Shown piece after piece: positions 11,747 through 21,780 of a stretch of DNA of 64,000 nt. A program made the position numbers and the translations under genes. Source of the stretch: Ephemerocybe angulata (taxonomy: Eukaryota > Basidiomycota > Agaricomycetes > Agaricales > Psathyrellaceae); assembly GCA_013368325.1 (NCBI GenBank), contig JAACJK010000170.1, forward strand, positions 310,001 through 374,000. Reading direction: 5' to 3'. Numbering within the stretch: the first letter of the stretch is position 1; each line of letters opens with the position of its first letter. The notes below the pieces were generated by a model. That model searched no databases. It was not told where the DNA came from and saw only the letters and a list, made by a program, of their open reading frames with translations.

Positions 11747-13679
11747 ACACCTTACCGGCCGGCCGAGTGGAGAAGGGCACTGGGGGAGGCAGGGTTGGAG
11801 CGTGAGTGGGAGCACGTTGTGTGGGGGTTGGAACATGGGTTCCTGGTTGGCTTCCCTGTCATCTCGGCTACCCAGCTCCCAGAAAATAGCAGCTCGATTG
11901 TAGCACCGGGAGCACCTCGCGAAGATCTTGGGGGCCGAGTTGGAGAAGGGGAGGTACGTGGGACCTGTTACGCGCGAGATTCTCGAGAGCGTTCTGGGTC
12001 CTGTTCAGTCATCGCCACTCTCAATCATCCCCAAAGCGACCCCGGGAAAGTACCGTCTGTTGCAGAACTTCTCTTTCCCTCGCCGGCCGTCGGCCACACA
12101 AAACGCCGCCGTCAACAGCTTTATCTGTTCATGCGACTTCCCCTGCACCTGGGGTACCTTCCGTTCCATGTGCATCCTTATCTCGAAGCTGCCGCCGGGT
12201 TCCCAGATGGCTATTCGGGATATCGCCGAAGCGTTTCGAACGGTTCCGCTTCACCCTTCCCAGTGGCCGGCTGCGGTGGTTCGAGGTCTGGGTGAGGAGT
12301 TATATGCCGATGTTTGTGTGGCCTTCGGGTCGGTTTCCTCTGGAGGAGTGTATGGAGCGGTGGACGATGCGATGTGCGAGATTTATCGGTCGAAGGGTGT
12401 GGGGCCTGTGTCGAAGTGGGTGGATGATCATCCCTTCATCCGGGTTCCTAGGGAGTATCTGTCAGAGTTTAACGAGGTTAGGGAGGGTTGGAGGAGGAGG
12501 ATTGAGCAGGAGGGACGTCACCAAACAAATAGTAGGATTTGGTTTGGAGGAGGGACGTTGGTGGATGGGGAGCCTTTCGAGATGTTTGAAGATTGCCGTT
12601 TTCCGGTGCAGGACCTGTCGGGTCGTTCTCCCCGCTCAGCGGAAGATGCGCGTTTCTCTTCGTGCATGGCCGACATCGATGACATCGCGCGAGACTTGGG
12701 CGTCGGCTTTGAACTCTCGAAGGACGTCCCCTTCGGCACCGTCGTGCCTTACATTGGCTTCCGTTGGGATCTGTCTCGCCGTACTGTCGAGCTTCCGAGG
12801 GAGAAGGCAGAGCGTTACGTTGCAGCCATTGAGGAGTGGTTGGCGCGTCCACGGCACGACCTTGAGCAAGTTCAGCAGTTATATGGAAAGCTCCTTCATG
12901 CTTCCCTTGCTGTTCCCGCAGGACGAGCACGACTTACCGGCCTTGAACGCGCCCTCGGCCTCGCACACGCCAATCCCTACATGGCTAGATTTCCCCCTCG
13001 TTCCGTTCGACCAGACCTCGAGTGGTGGGCCGAGCGATTGCAGAGAGTCAACCTTTGGCGCTCGGTCGTCGTGCCAGATGCCCTCGTTGACCTGGGCGCA
13101 TTCTCCGACGCAAGTACCGGTACCGGAATCGCCATCATCGTTGGGGACAGGTGGAGGGCATGGAGACTTCTGCCTGGCTGGAGAACTCGCAATGGGACCA
13201 AGGACATCGGTTGGGCAGAGGCTGTCGGCTTCTACTTTCTCGCCGTCGCTCTCACTCGCTTGGTCTCCCCCGGCGTCCACTTGCGGTTATTCGGTGATAA
13301 CGAAGGAGTCGTCAAGGGCTGGAGGAATTGCAGGAGTCGAAACACCGCCGTTAACAATGTCTTCAAGCTTCTCCTGGACTACCTCGAGGAGTCCGACTTC
13401 GTCGGGTGTGTTCATTGCGAATACGTTCCCACCGGTGACAACCCAGCGGATGCTCCCTCGCGCGGCGTCTACCCACCCAGTGACCGACTCCTCCCTCACA
13501 TCTGTATTCCGGAATCTCTCAGACCCTACATCGTCGATGCCCTTGACCCCGTTGGACCCAGTGACAGCTTCGACACCGGTGGTGGTGAGGAAATGGGGGA
13601 GGGGCTCTGTGACGACGACGAAGGCGGCGGGGATACGGATGAGCTCGACGAGATTGGGTATCTCGCCGGCGCTATCTAA
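11747..13679 (+). CDS. Ngaro reverse transcriptase / RNase H, with one frameshift near 11.9 kb
   Basis: It copies element RNA into DNA. Coding similarity begins in one frame (RPAEWRRALGEAG to LPENSSSI, about 11750-11905) and passes to the next frame (HLAKILGAELEKGRYVGP) at about 11905-11920, so a single-base indel, a programmed shift or a missed intron lies there. RT blocks: SPLSIIPKATPGKYRLLQNFS (about 12010-12090), IRDIAEAFRTVPL (about 12215-12255) and the catalytic box KWVDDHPF (Asp pair near 12423-12428). RNase H blocks: LGAFSDAS, AEAVGFYFL, GDNEGVVKGW and DNPADAPSRG (about 13095-13470). The C terminus is acidic (about 13560-13670). The TAA at 13677 overlaps the recombinase frame. Confidence 0.85.
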
Positions 13680-14802
13680 TGGTGCACCCCGTTCTAGCTC
13701 TCTCTCGGTGCTGCGACCTCCGTGCCCTTGTGCCGAGCGTCTTCGGGTTTGGCGCCCCCTGCTTTCGGGGCTGCGGGACTCGGCGGGTGCCGAGAAGGTT
13801 TACGATATGCTCTCAAAGACGTGGTCTTTGTCGACGAGGCGCACGTATGGAGCGGGGCTGCTGGTTTTTCACGTCTGGTGTGACCTGCGGGAGCCGCCCG
13901 TCCCAGAGTCTCAGAGGGCTCCCGTGTCGATGTCTCTGCTGCTTGAGTTCCTGAGTTCTTGCGCTGGGGCTTACTCGGGCTCCACCGCGAAGAATTATGT
14001 GTATGGTGTCCGTGCGTGGCACACCACGCATGCTATCCCCTGGCGAGTCGACGAGATACACCTTTCCGCAGCGCTTACGGCGATCGAGAAGATGACGCCT
14101 CCTACCTCCCGCCGCCCGAAGCGCCCGCCGGTGACTGTTGAATATATCGAGAAGATCGCACCGTACTTCGACTTATCTTCGCCGTTCGACGCCGCCGTCT
14201 TTGCTGCCCTTACCACTACTTTCTGGTCGCTCGCTCGGCTAGGGGAGTTCACCGTTAATCCGGACAAGGGTCCCTTCAGCCCAGCTACTCATGTCACGCG
14301 TTCTGGGGTTAGCGCTGAGGGTAGCGTTGGACGGTTGGGGTTGCCGGTTACCACCTTCTTCCTCCCCACTACGAAGACTGCCCCCGTGCATGGTGAACGA
14401 GTGCAGTGGTCTCGTCAGCAGGGCCCGTCTGATCCGCAGGCTGCACTAGAGGCGCATCTTGCCGTTAACAGCCCGGGCTCAGACGACCATTTGTTTGCGT
14501 GGCGGTCGAAGGGTCGCTTGAAGCCGTTGGAGCGTGCTGCCTTTCTGAGACGTGTTAATCAGGCTGCGAAGAAAGCAGGTCTTTCACGCATGCAGGGTCA
14601 TAGTCTCAGGATTGGTGGGGTGTTGGAGTTTTTGTTGCGTGGCATACCATTTGACGTCGTGAAGGCCCTGGGGCGTTGGGCCAGTGACGCCTTTACGCTT
14701 TACCTTCGGGAATCTGCCGCAATCTTGGCGCCGTATATTCAAGACACCCCGATCCTGGAGCCGTTTGTTCGGATCGCGATGCCGTCGCGTGTGCGCCGTT
14801 GA
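13678..14802 (+). CDS. Ngaro tyrosine recombinase
   Basis: A phage-type integrase that would insert the circular element DNA. It lies in a different frame from RT and begins at or near the RT stop; there is no ATG in frame until about 13807 (MLSKTWSLSTRR), so it may be made by frameshifting, reinitiation or splicing. The N-terminal SAM-like region covers STRRTYGAGLLVF and SGSTAKNYVYGVRAWH. The catalytic core shows Arg in SLARLGEF (about 14225-14250), H-x-L-R in QGHSLRIGG (about 14593-14620), the GRW motif (about 14668-14680) and the nucleophile Tyr in TLYLRES (TAC at 14701). All expected residues of the R-HxxR-Y set are present. Confidence 0.88.
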   Translation, partial: NGAPRSSSLSVLRPPCPCAERLRVWRPLLSGLRDSAGAEKVYDMLSKTWSLSTRRTYGAGLLVFHVWCDLREPPVPESQRAPVSMSLLLEFLSSCAGAYSGSTAKNYVYGVRAWHTTHAIPWRVDEIHLSAALTAIEKMTPPTSRRPKRPPVTVEYIEKIAPYFDLSSPFDAAVFAALTTTFWSLARLGEFTVNPDKGPFSPATHVTRSGVSAEGSVGRLGLPVTTFFLPTTKTAPVHGERVQWSRQQGPSDPQAALEAHLAVNSPGSDDHLFAWRSKGRLKPLERAAFLRRVNQAAKKAGLSRMQGHSLRIGGVLEFLLRGIPFDVVKALGRWASDAFTLYLRESAAILAPYIQDTPILEPFVRIAMPSRVRR

Positions 14803-14913
14803 GCGCCATCACGTTATTAGACGCCGGTACCATCGACGGTACGTCCTCCCTCCTGTGGTGTATTGGGGGCCCTCCTTCGTGCGCGTCGCGAGGACTCCTG
14901 GTACCTGATTGGG

Positions 14914-15156
14914 TGCACGGACTCACTCGGGCCATTGCAGACCAACTGAAGTTTCGAGTCGAGGCCAGCTGTGCTGGCACTCACCCAAAGCCACGATATC
15001 ATTCAACATGATGTTAGGGATGCCGAAAAGTACTTAATTGTAGCTTATGCCGAATTATTATTGTTTGCCGTATCCTTCTCATTACGACAGTGTGAGAGTG
15101 GTCATTACCCTAGACTCACATCTATCCCTTGTTCACTGAGCGTATCAAGACGTAGA
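14914..15156 (+). repeat. Ngaro split direct repeat B1
   Basis: A 243-bp sequence from TGCACGGACTCACTCGGG to GTATCAAGACGTAGA; it matches B2 (15426-15668) along its full length by eye. Confidence 0.92.
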
Positions 15157-15307
15157 TGGTGATCTCAGGGAGTGTAATGAACCGGAGAGTGAGGTCTACG
15201 GGCTGAGTCAGCGTGGTGCACAGCATCTCTTTCTTCGCTTTGCACCACGACCTCCCCGAGACCGCCGACTCTCTACTTCACAGTAGAGTCTCCGTATCGC
15301 GAAAAAA
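15157..15307 (+). repeat. Ngaro split direct repeat A2
   Basis: Second copy of A1, directly abutting B1. Divergence from A1 begins right after GAAAAAA at 15307. Confidence 0.92.
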
Positions 15308-15425
15308 CCCGCCCGCCCTCACCTTTTCGCTGGACTATCCTGGTTTCTCTACTCTTTGTAGTGAATCTCGGCTACGAAAGCGATACTCGACGCTTTCGGT
15401 TGTCGCTGCATTGGCCCTCCCACCC

Positions 15426-15668
15426 TGCACGGACTCACTCGGGCCATTGCAGACCAACTGAAGTTTCGAGTCGAGGCCAGCTGTGCTGGCACTCACCCAA
15501 AGCCACGATATCATTCAACATGATGTTAGGGATGCCGAAAAGTACTTAATTGTAGCTTATGCCGAATTATTATTGTTTGCCGTATCCTTCTCATTACGAC
15601 AGTGTGAGAGTGGTCATTACCCTAGACTCACATCTATCCCTTGTTCACTGAGCGTATCAAGACGTAGA
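15426..15668 (+). repeat. Ngaro split direct repeat B2 (right end of the element)
   Basis: Second copy of B1. Sequence after GACGTAGA is unlike that after B1 (which runs into A2), so 15668 is taken as the element end. Confidence 0.92.
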
Positions 15669-15855
15669 CCTTGAAGCCTCAGCTAACCTTCCCCTCCCCT
15701 CTCAATACCGAGTGCATTCTACTGTGGACTACAGCATGCACGGATACATGGACGATTTCATCGATTTTGCCTGGGAGGAGGTACCGACATTGCACCACAC
15801 TTCGTCGCCCAATCGAACAGCGTTTCTTTGCTGGACGCAGGGGGGACTTGAGTAG
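15669..15855 (+). pseudogene. 3' tail of Helitron 1 gene, displaced by the Ngaro insertion
   Basis: Rejoining 9976 to 15669 leaves the Helitron frame open as far as 15892. However, another frame gives a more protein-like ending (YSMHGYMDDFIDFAWEEV to WTQGGLE, stop at 15853-15855), which would need a small intron or a shift near 15.70 kb. I cannot decide between them. Either way, coding-quality sequence resumes directly after the Ngaro element. Confidence 0.45.
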
Positions 15856-16224
15856 TCCGTCCTGTGGGCCGATTGGGGGCGGGCAACTTTAGCAGGGCAT
15901 TGGGGGCCCGTTACTCTTATTTTTATGCATGTATAGTACGGTACATACTAGAACATACCTTTCGCGGGCTCTCAATGTTTCGTCTAGTCAAGGAATGTAG
16001 AAGATAGATAGGTAAGAACAAAATTGAATTGACCGGTAGCAGGTGGTGCCGCTAGTCGGCCTTACAGTGTTATCCTTAGAAAATGGGCTCGTTGCTCTCC
16101 ATCTCCTACTCCCTTTCCCAGTAACCGATCTTACCATTAAGCGCCCAAAGATAAGATAAGATCACTGACCCGGGCCAGAGCCGATAACATCTGAATCCGG
16201 ATCCCATGGCCACGTCATGACAGG
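15856..16224. other. Intergenic
   Basis: AT-rich in its middle part (16000-16030). No gene or repeat recognised; it may hold the Helitron 3' end, but no hairpin with a CTRR end was found. Confidence 0.4.
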
Positions 16225-18434
16225 TTGACCGGAGATCGTCCTTTCTTCTTCATTGACTTCAACCCTCATCGATCATCAATTATTCTCCATTTAATGGAGC
16301 CTACGGTACCTGTCAGAGTTAAATTGGGTATGAAGCCACGAAGACCCCCATCGAAGAACGAATGTCCAGCCCTGTTACCGGTAGACAGTCGCCTCGCCAT
16401 CCTCACTCCTCAGGCAAGAAGCCAGTCTGCGCTAGATTCGACTAACTTGAGGCGATCCATTGTGCGCGAATCGGTAGGTCACACTGAGTCATCGACGCTT
16501 ACCTGTATCGCTTACTGACGACCCCTTCTGGCATCCGGCAGGACGCGCCCCCGGCGTTCGAGTCGACTCAATGGCGTCGCCCTGCACGTCCCATCGCCGT
16601 TCCTGGCTATCGCCTCTCTGCTCACCATTCATACTCGGGGAGGCGGCCTGTACAACCGTTTAATGTGCTCGGACGAGGCTCGGGAAGTCCATATGGGAGT
16701 GGGAAGGAGCTGCTCGTGATGCCCAGGCGAATGGATCACACTAGGGTGCTCCCTACCTATCGAGAAGTCACTCCTACCGCGAGCGGTTCAGGCCGACTCG
16801 AACTCAGGCTACGCACCCGCAGTCCTCCGCGAACGCATAGCGTGCCTACTAGTCACGGAGTCGCCGCCAAGGCCAATTCCAGGCAACTCCTGCGCTTCCC
16901 CAGCCCCTCAGACGACTTCCTTGACTTAGGAGATGAACCCTATCTGGCTGATGTGCACCGCCAGAAGGAGGAGGTAGACCGCTTGCCTGGGTCTGCTGAC
17001 CGAGGAGAGTCGGAGGCCGAAAAGAAACCGGGGTATCCCAATCCCAGAATTCCAGCCCATTCAAAGCGTAAAGAGCTCCTCGTGGAGATCCGCGCACCAG
17101 CACGAAAAGCCATACGTACTCCAGCTCCACCACTCGTACCGATTCCTCCCATTTCAGGCGACGAGTTCGTCCCTTCAAGTCCCATAATTGCAGTGGAGGT
17201 TCGCACACCAGCCCGAGAACCCATACATACTCTAGCTCCACCACTCGTACCGATTTCGCCCAGTTCAGACGATGAGTTCGTTCATCCAACTGCTTTCGCA
17301 AAGGCGATGGCGACGAGGAAGAAGAAGTCTAAGTTCCACCACAGGCTCAACGCGCTCTCCGATAACCCAAGACGAAGGGCTAGGGGTGCCAAGGCGTCGT
17401 CCGCCGGTAAACGAGAACTGGCTCTCAAAGCTAAACTGGCGAAAACGCGGAAGGAGTACGCACGACTCGAACGGCAGGATACAGATCGCCTGGCGAAGCT
17501 CGAGCAGGCGTTCGAGACCTACCGTGGATCTATGGAAGGACGTGATGCTGGACTCGTGCAGCGACTGTCAAAGGTAGAATCGGTAGTAAAGAAAGGTGGT
17601 GCATTGGCAGATAACAGGGCAGAGGGTATCGAGGGGCGCTTCCTCGAGCTGGAACGAAAGGTCGTTGATGGGCTGTCGAAGTGTCAAGACGAACTCTCCG
17701 GCCAAACCAAAGCCGTCCAGGCGCTCACTGCTACCTTCCATCAACTATTGGGGTTGATCAGGGATGTCGTCGCTGTGACAAAGGAGATGGCGCTGGCAAC
17801 GAGTGTCGGACATAATCTTCTCATCCAGAAGATTCAGGACGTCAGTAAACAAGTTCAGGCTGGTGAGGCATCCTCGAAGGGGACAAGGGAGACGGTGCTG
17901 AAGCAGATGGAAGAAACAACGAAGTTTGTGGCCGAGTTGGAGGCCTCACTGAGGTCCCTGGAGGAAAAACATAGGGCTCACATATCAATGTCCACATCGA
18001 TGCGAGACGAGCAGGTAAAGGGTGTGGAAGGGAGGCTGGAGGGTAACCTGATGGAGTTGCAACGAAGGTTGGCGAAGGCATTTGGAGACCGCATCGAGGA
18101 GATGAGAGGGCAGCACCGGTCCTGGGCGATAAACCTCCAGTCGCAAGTCAGTAACATGGCTGCTTCGGTTTCGCAGTTGTCTCATGGCCAAAACCTCGCC
18201 TCGAACACAATGGGGTACTTGGCTTCGCGTACCTTCCAGCTCGAGAATACTGTTCGAGACCAGCAGAATGGCTTGAAGAGGAGTCCAGAAACTACTATGG
18301 ACGAAGTTGGTACGTCAGCGCATGGTTTGTTGGCAGACGCCAGCACGCAGGTGGACGGGAGCTCGGTCGAGGCCGCCCCCACACTTCGCCGTCAAGTGTC
18401 GCAATCTCAGCTCTCGTCCGGGAGTCTAGATTGA
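16225..18434 (+). CDS. Long coiled-coil protein with N-terminal disordered region (690-713 aa, two exons)
   Basis: Exon 1 runs from 16225 or 16294 to 16473 and exon 2 is 16542-18434; the 68-nt phase-0 intron (GTAGGT to CGGCAG, with a CTGAC branch site) joins them in frame. I prefer the ATG at 16294 (MEPTVPVRVKLGMKP), since the upstream 23 codons are unremarkable. Residues to about 220 are Pro/Arg/Ser-rich and disordered, with a tandem repeat at 17082-17296. A basic patch (RKKKSKFHHRLN) follows. From about 17400 to 18270 there are long heptad-rich helices typical of a rod-like or motor-associated scaffold. There is no catalytic motif, signal peptide or membrane segment. I do not recognise the family; a structural or nuclear-pore/septum-like role would be a guess. 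Confidence 0.7.
17082..17296 (+). repeat. Two tandem 111-bp (37-residue) repeats inside the coiled-coil gene
   Basis: Unit 1 (from 17082) reads VEIRAPARKAIRTPAPP then LVPIPPISGDEFV. Unit 2 (from 17193) reads VEVRTPAREPIHTLAPP then LVPISPSSDDEFV. The 111-bp spacing keeps the frame. Confidence 0.85.
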
Positions 18435-19148
18435 GTCAACATGGCATAACATGCTTCCGCTCTACGGCTTCACAAATACTAATCGTTGAGTTATACTTCA
18501 TAAAACCTATAAAAACCCACAATTGATCATTTTCCGGGCCTAACACGTACTTGCGAGATAAGCGCCCAAGGATCACAGAGATAAGATCAAATTACCGAGG
18601 GCCCGAATGCACTGGCAATCACCTCCCCATTGACGACGCCGTTGTTCCAGAGGTTGACCTGTATCAGCTTTCCTCGATCAACCTTCAGAGAGCAAAAAGC
18701 AAGGCCGCGGGATCACTTCGGATGAGCCGAAGACTCTGATCTCTATCAAACAAGGCTCGAGTCGTGATTCGCTGCCCGACCAGTTCTTAGCTTCCTCCAT
18801 CATCTTCTCTCAATTTCGAAGGTACTTTTGAACATGGATACCTTTACAGGGCCGCTATATATCCACTTCTCCAACTATACTTGCTTCATCCGTACCTGAT
18901 TTCCATCGCTCACGACCTTGCCCAATGTTCGGCCTATAAGGCAGTGGTAGCCCAGAGAGATCTTTATCGACTTCGAACGAAGGGAAGCTACCTGGAGGAA
19001 GGAATCTCATGACAGTGTCCAGCGTTGCGGACAGCTTAAATTAAGGTGAGCTTGCTCGTCCTGTGCTTTGATCCCCCCCTGCCCTTGTATCTTCCCTCCA
19101 CACCTTTTCCTTCCTACACCGAACATCGCTCAATCTTAGTAGTTCAAA
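18435..19148. other. Intergenic
   Basis: Separates the coiled-coil gene from the 7TM gene. Pyrimidine-rich stretches just before 19149 (about 19065-19110) fit a fungal core promoter without TATA. No other feature seen. Confidence 0.4.
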
Positions 19149-20470
19149 ATGAGCGGAAAATCTGAGCAAAATATGAGAGCTAAGCTTGCGATTGGGTATG
19201 CCGAGTCAAACGTGCAGTTACTAAGCATTGGTGTGTCCCCCATCTCATGCTACCTCCTCTCTTCCACAATTAAACGATACTGCTGGCTGCAGGGTTGCAA
19301 TTCTTTATGTGTCTGTACGGCCTAATTGTGTTCCTCGAGACCCCCCGTTCCCTGCGCAAAGGACGAACCCTATACATACTCGTCAGCTTCACGATCCTCG
19401 GGCTGTCAATCATGTCGACAGTCTCCGACAACTATTCAAGATATCTGACACTGTATAATGCATTACCTGGCGATGCGGTCAGAACTAAAGCCGCTATGGA
19501 CAGGTTCGGGGCTCAAGGAAGTCCGGAGTATGTGGTAGCAAGGGTGACCTCGACCTTCGTGGCATTCATTGGCGACGGCCTACTGGTGCGTGACTATGAC
19601 CTGGCGTAGTATACTGGACACGATGCTTACCCTTCGATACAGCTTTATCGATGCTTCTTCTTCTGGGGCGACCGGAAATGGGTCGTCATTCTACCTGCAC
19701 TCGTCTATGCTGCATCTGTCGGTCCGTCCGTCATACCCATTTTCTTATCAGAATCTCACATCGTTTCAGTCATGGGTTTCCTTCAGATGCTATGGGTCGG
19801 CGTCTACCCAGGATGGAGAATCGACTTTTCAGTGGCATGGATCGCACTCAACGCATCTCTCAATGTCCTCATCACCGCGCTCATATCCTTCCGACTCCTA
19901 GTCGCGTCATACCGCAACTCGCAGCTCCTGCCGTCGTTTAGCAGCAAGGTTTATCTCAGCGTTGTAGCGATCTTGGTCGAGGCGGCTCTCCCGCTGAGTG
20001 TGTGTGGCATCGCGCTTGCCAGCTTCATAACCCAAACGAGGGGTGCGGGCGCTGCGAAGCCTCACCAAGGGTTCTTCAGGATCATGTATTTCTTCTTCTT
20101 GGTGAGTACAAGGAATACGCTCGAAAGGGGTGTCTTAAAACTTACCATGATTTGGGGGATGTGTTAGGCAATCTCTCCTCAAATGATCATTTTCCGTGTT
20201 ACGACAGGGCGAGGTCTGTCACGGCATGGTGGAGTGCGGAATCACGGGGCAGGCGGTGGAGGGATGGCGGCAACGACGAATCAGACTCATCCGGTGTCAA
20301 CTGCCCTCGACTTCTCCAACTCAACGAACACACAGTCCGTCGGGGATGATTACTATCGGACAGAAGCGACTTCAAAAGTAAAAAGCAATAGGAAAGACGG
20401 CACCATGGTTAGCTCAGAGAAGTTGAGTGAGGGTAATAGGGAGAAACGCAGTGTCGAGTCCAGTGTATGA
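19149..20470 (+). CDS. Seven-transmembrane protein of a basidiomycete receptor-like family (378 aa, four exons)
   Basis: Exons 19149-19230, 19293-19585, 19643-20101 and 20168-20470; all three introns (56-66 nt) have GTGNGT-type donors and YAG acceptors and keep the frame. Seven hydrophobic segments can be read: about LQFFMCLYGLIVFL, ILVSFTILGLSIM, VAFIGDGLLLYRCFFFW (across an exon join), VVILPALVYAASV, WIALNASLNVLITALISF, VYLSVVAILVEAALPLSVCG and IMYFFFLAISPQMIIF. The LYRCFFFW-x-RKW and ILPALVY pattern is common in large 7TM families of Agaricomycetes whose function is unknown. The C-terminal tail of about 85 residues is polar, Gly- and Ser/Thr-rich and probably cytosolic. Likely at the plasma membrane; ligand unknown. 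Confidence 0.85.
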
Positions 20471-20955
20471 TTACCTCGAGTCAAACCCTTTTGTGCCTCT
20501 GGCTCCCTGGATGTTAATATGCCACGAGCGCTTCCTGGTTAAAAAGGGTAGCACAAAACCTCACCCAAGACGCTCTGCTCGTAGGACGAACGAACGACTG
20601 CACAAAGTTGGGTGCCACCGAGCGGTCGAGTCGGCATTATCCGACGTGTTTTCTCGGCCATTGCAATAGGCGGCTTCCCAACGACTCTCGCGTACCACCA
20701 ACACCGCCAAGGCGCTTTTTTATAGCCGTATCTATCCCTCTCGAAAGATGGCTTCGGTGCCTAGGGTGAAGAGATAAACGCACTTGAGTTTTGTTCCGCG
20801 CCTTCCTTTTTCTTCTCGCGCTCTCTATTTTCCTGGACACTTTGAAAAAGTGGGAAGGTTTTGTCGGTATGGTGCAAATCGGTTTGCGCTACTTCAACGA
20901 CTTCCTCATTAGGAATGTAACTGCTTATTCGGTACATTTGTAATTATTTACGTAA
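20471..20955. other. Intergenic between convergent genes
   Basis: Lies between the end of the 7TM gene and the stop of the minus-strand retropepsin ORF. No RT or other pol remnant recognised, which matters for judging the retropepsin ORF. Confidence 0.5.
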
Positions 20956-21780
20956 TTAAAAATCCTCACTAGAATTACGTCTGCTCCTTGCCGCTCGGGA
21001 TTCCTTCATCCTTTTCCTTTGTTCCCTATATTCGTCCCCTCGTGTTTTCCGCTCTTTCTTGTTGCTTGTGCGTCTTTTTGCAGTCTCCGCGATGGATGGC
21101 GCGAATATTTCATCCTGCTCCTCCATGGCGGGCCCTTCGCCACCGAATGTCAGTGGGGCATGGGGGTGGGCGATGATTCCGCCTAGATAAGGAGAGCTGG
21201 TGTTCACTACCGAGGTGGCTTCAGTTCGTCCGCATTCCCCGGTACAGTTGTCTAGGCGGATTTCTTTCGTCGTCCAATTGATGGATGGATTGTGTTTCCT
21301 TAGCCAGGCGTACCCCAGCACCACCGGGTATTTGATCGAGGTCGTATAGAAGGTGACCGTTTCGATGTGGGTGTGTACCTTCATGGCCACCGTGCATGTG
21401 GTCAATATGTCCCCAGCTGAATTCTCTGATCCATCCGCGTTATAGAGCTTCACCGGGGTTGGGAGGCGTTGGAGGGGCAAGTCGTACATCCTTGCAAACC
21501 CAGTGTCCATATAACAGTTGGTGGCACCACTGTCTATCAACGCTGCTATTGAGACTTGTGCCGGTTCATCCGGAGCCGCAAAGGTGCATTCGAGTAGGAG
21601 GTATTCCTTGGCTGCTGCGGTCGTCGTTCCCGTCGCTTCTGTGTCGGGCTCGGTGTCGACTTCTTCCGCTGTGGCTGTAGTCCGGCTTCGCTCCGATAGT
21701 GCCTGCTGTACCGCTAGGCGGTGAGATAAGCTGGGGAGCATCTTGCGAGCGTGGGCAGTCTTTGCTCGTGTTGTGGGCAT
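20956..21780 (-). CDS. Isolated retroviral-type aspartic protease (retropepsin-like) protein, 274 aa
   Basis: A complete frame with its own ATG and stop. Residues 70-170 form a retropepsin fold: ALIDSGATNCYMD contains the catalytic D-S-G, and the flap and following strands are recognisable (VVLGYAWLRKHNP-x-INW, the ILG-W-L motif of gypsy proteases). The N terminus has an Ala/Glu/Thr-rich linker (about residues 30-60). The C terminus is very basic (KKERKTRGDEYREQRKR). In gypsy elements this domain sits between gag and RT, but no zinc knuckle, RT or integrase is seen on either side. It is either a fragment of a gypsy element or a domesticated protease; the intact frame with proper ends makes the second possible. 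Confidence 0.65.
   Translation of the reverse strand: MPTTRAKTAHARKMLPSLSHRLAVQQALSERSRTTATAEEVDTEPDTEATGTTTAAAKEYLLLECTFAAPDEPAQVSIAALIDSGATNCYMDTGFARMYDLPLQRLPTPVKLYNADGSENSAGDILTTCTVAMKVHTHIETVTFYTTSIKYPVVLGYAWLRKHNPSINWTTKEIRLDNCTGECGRTEATSVVNTSSPYLGGIIAHPHAPLTFGGEGPAMEEQDEIFAPSIAETAKRRTSNKKERKTRGDEYREQRKRMKESRAARSRRNSSEDF

Larger units (their letters stand above)
9977..15668 (+). mobile_element. Ngaro-type tyrosine-recombinase (DIRS order) retrotransposon, apparently full length
   Basis: The layout is A1 (9977-10127), gag, RT-RNase H, tyrosine recombinase, B1 (14914-15156), A2 (15157-15307), B2 (15426-15668). These split direct repeats are the hallmark of the Ngaro/PAT group and differ from the inverted repeats of DIRS1. 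B1 and A2 are directly adjacent and a 118-bp spacer separates A2 from B2. Such elements integrate through a circular intermediate using a tyrosine recombinase and make no target duplication, in line with the lack of an obvious one here. The Helitron exon reads up to the left edge. Near-identical repeat copies suggest recent activity, though RT needs one frameshift. Confidence 0.9.
4398..15855 (+). mobile_element. Helitron 1, autonomous type, disrupted by gypsy (left) and Ngaro (internal)
   Basis: It encodes a Rep/helicase protein (see 4398-9976). Its 5' end lies to the left of the gypsy element, outside the window. The coding region is split by the Ngaro insertion at 9977-15668 and the tail resumes at 15669. 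I did not find a convincing 3' hairpin with a CTRR end, so the right limit is set at the putative end of the coding tail. Confidence 0.7.

Noticed and set aside
11099..12295. A single 398-codon protein covering this span
   Set aside because: Its first part is the gag intron and antiparallel-frame reading of gag, and its last part overlaps true RT in another frame. Only about 11750-11905 is RT-like.
12292..13677. Recombinase protein starting at 12292
   Set aside because: This frame is open across RT by composition only; recombinase similarity starts after the RT stop.
9977..15668. Classifying the element as DIRS1-type
   Set aside because: DIRS1-type elements have inverted terminal repeats and a methyltransferase domain; here the repeats are direct and split, and no methyltransferase is seen.
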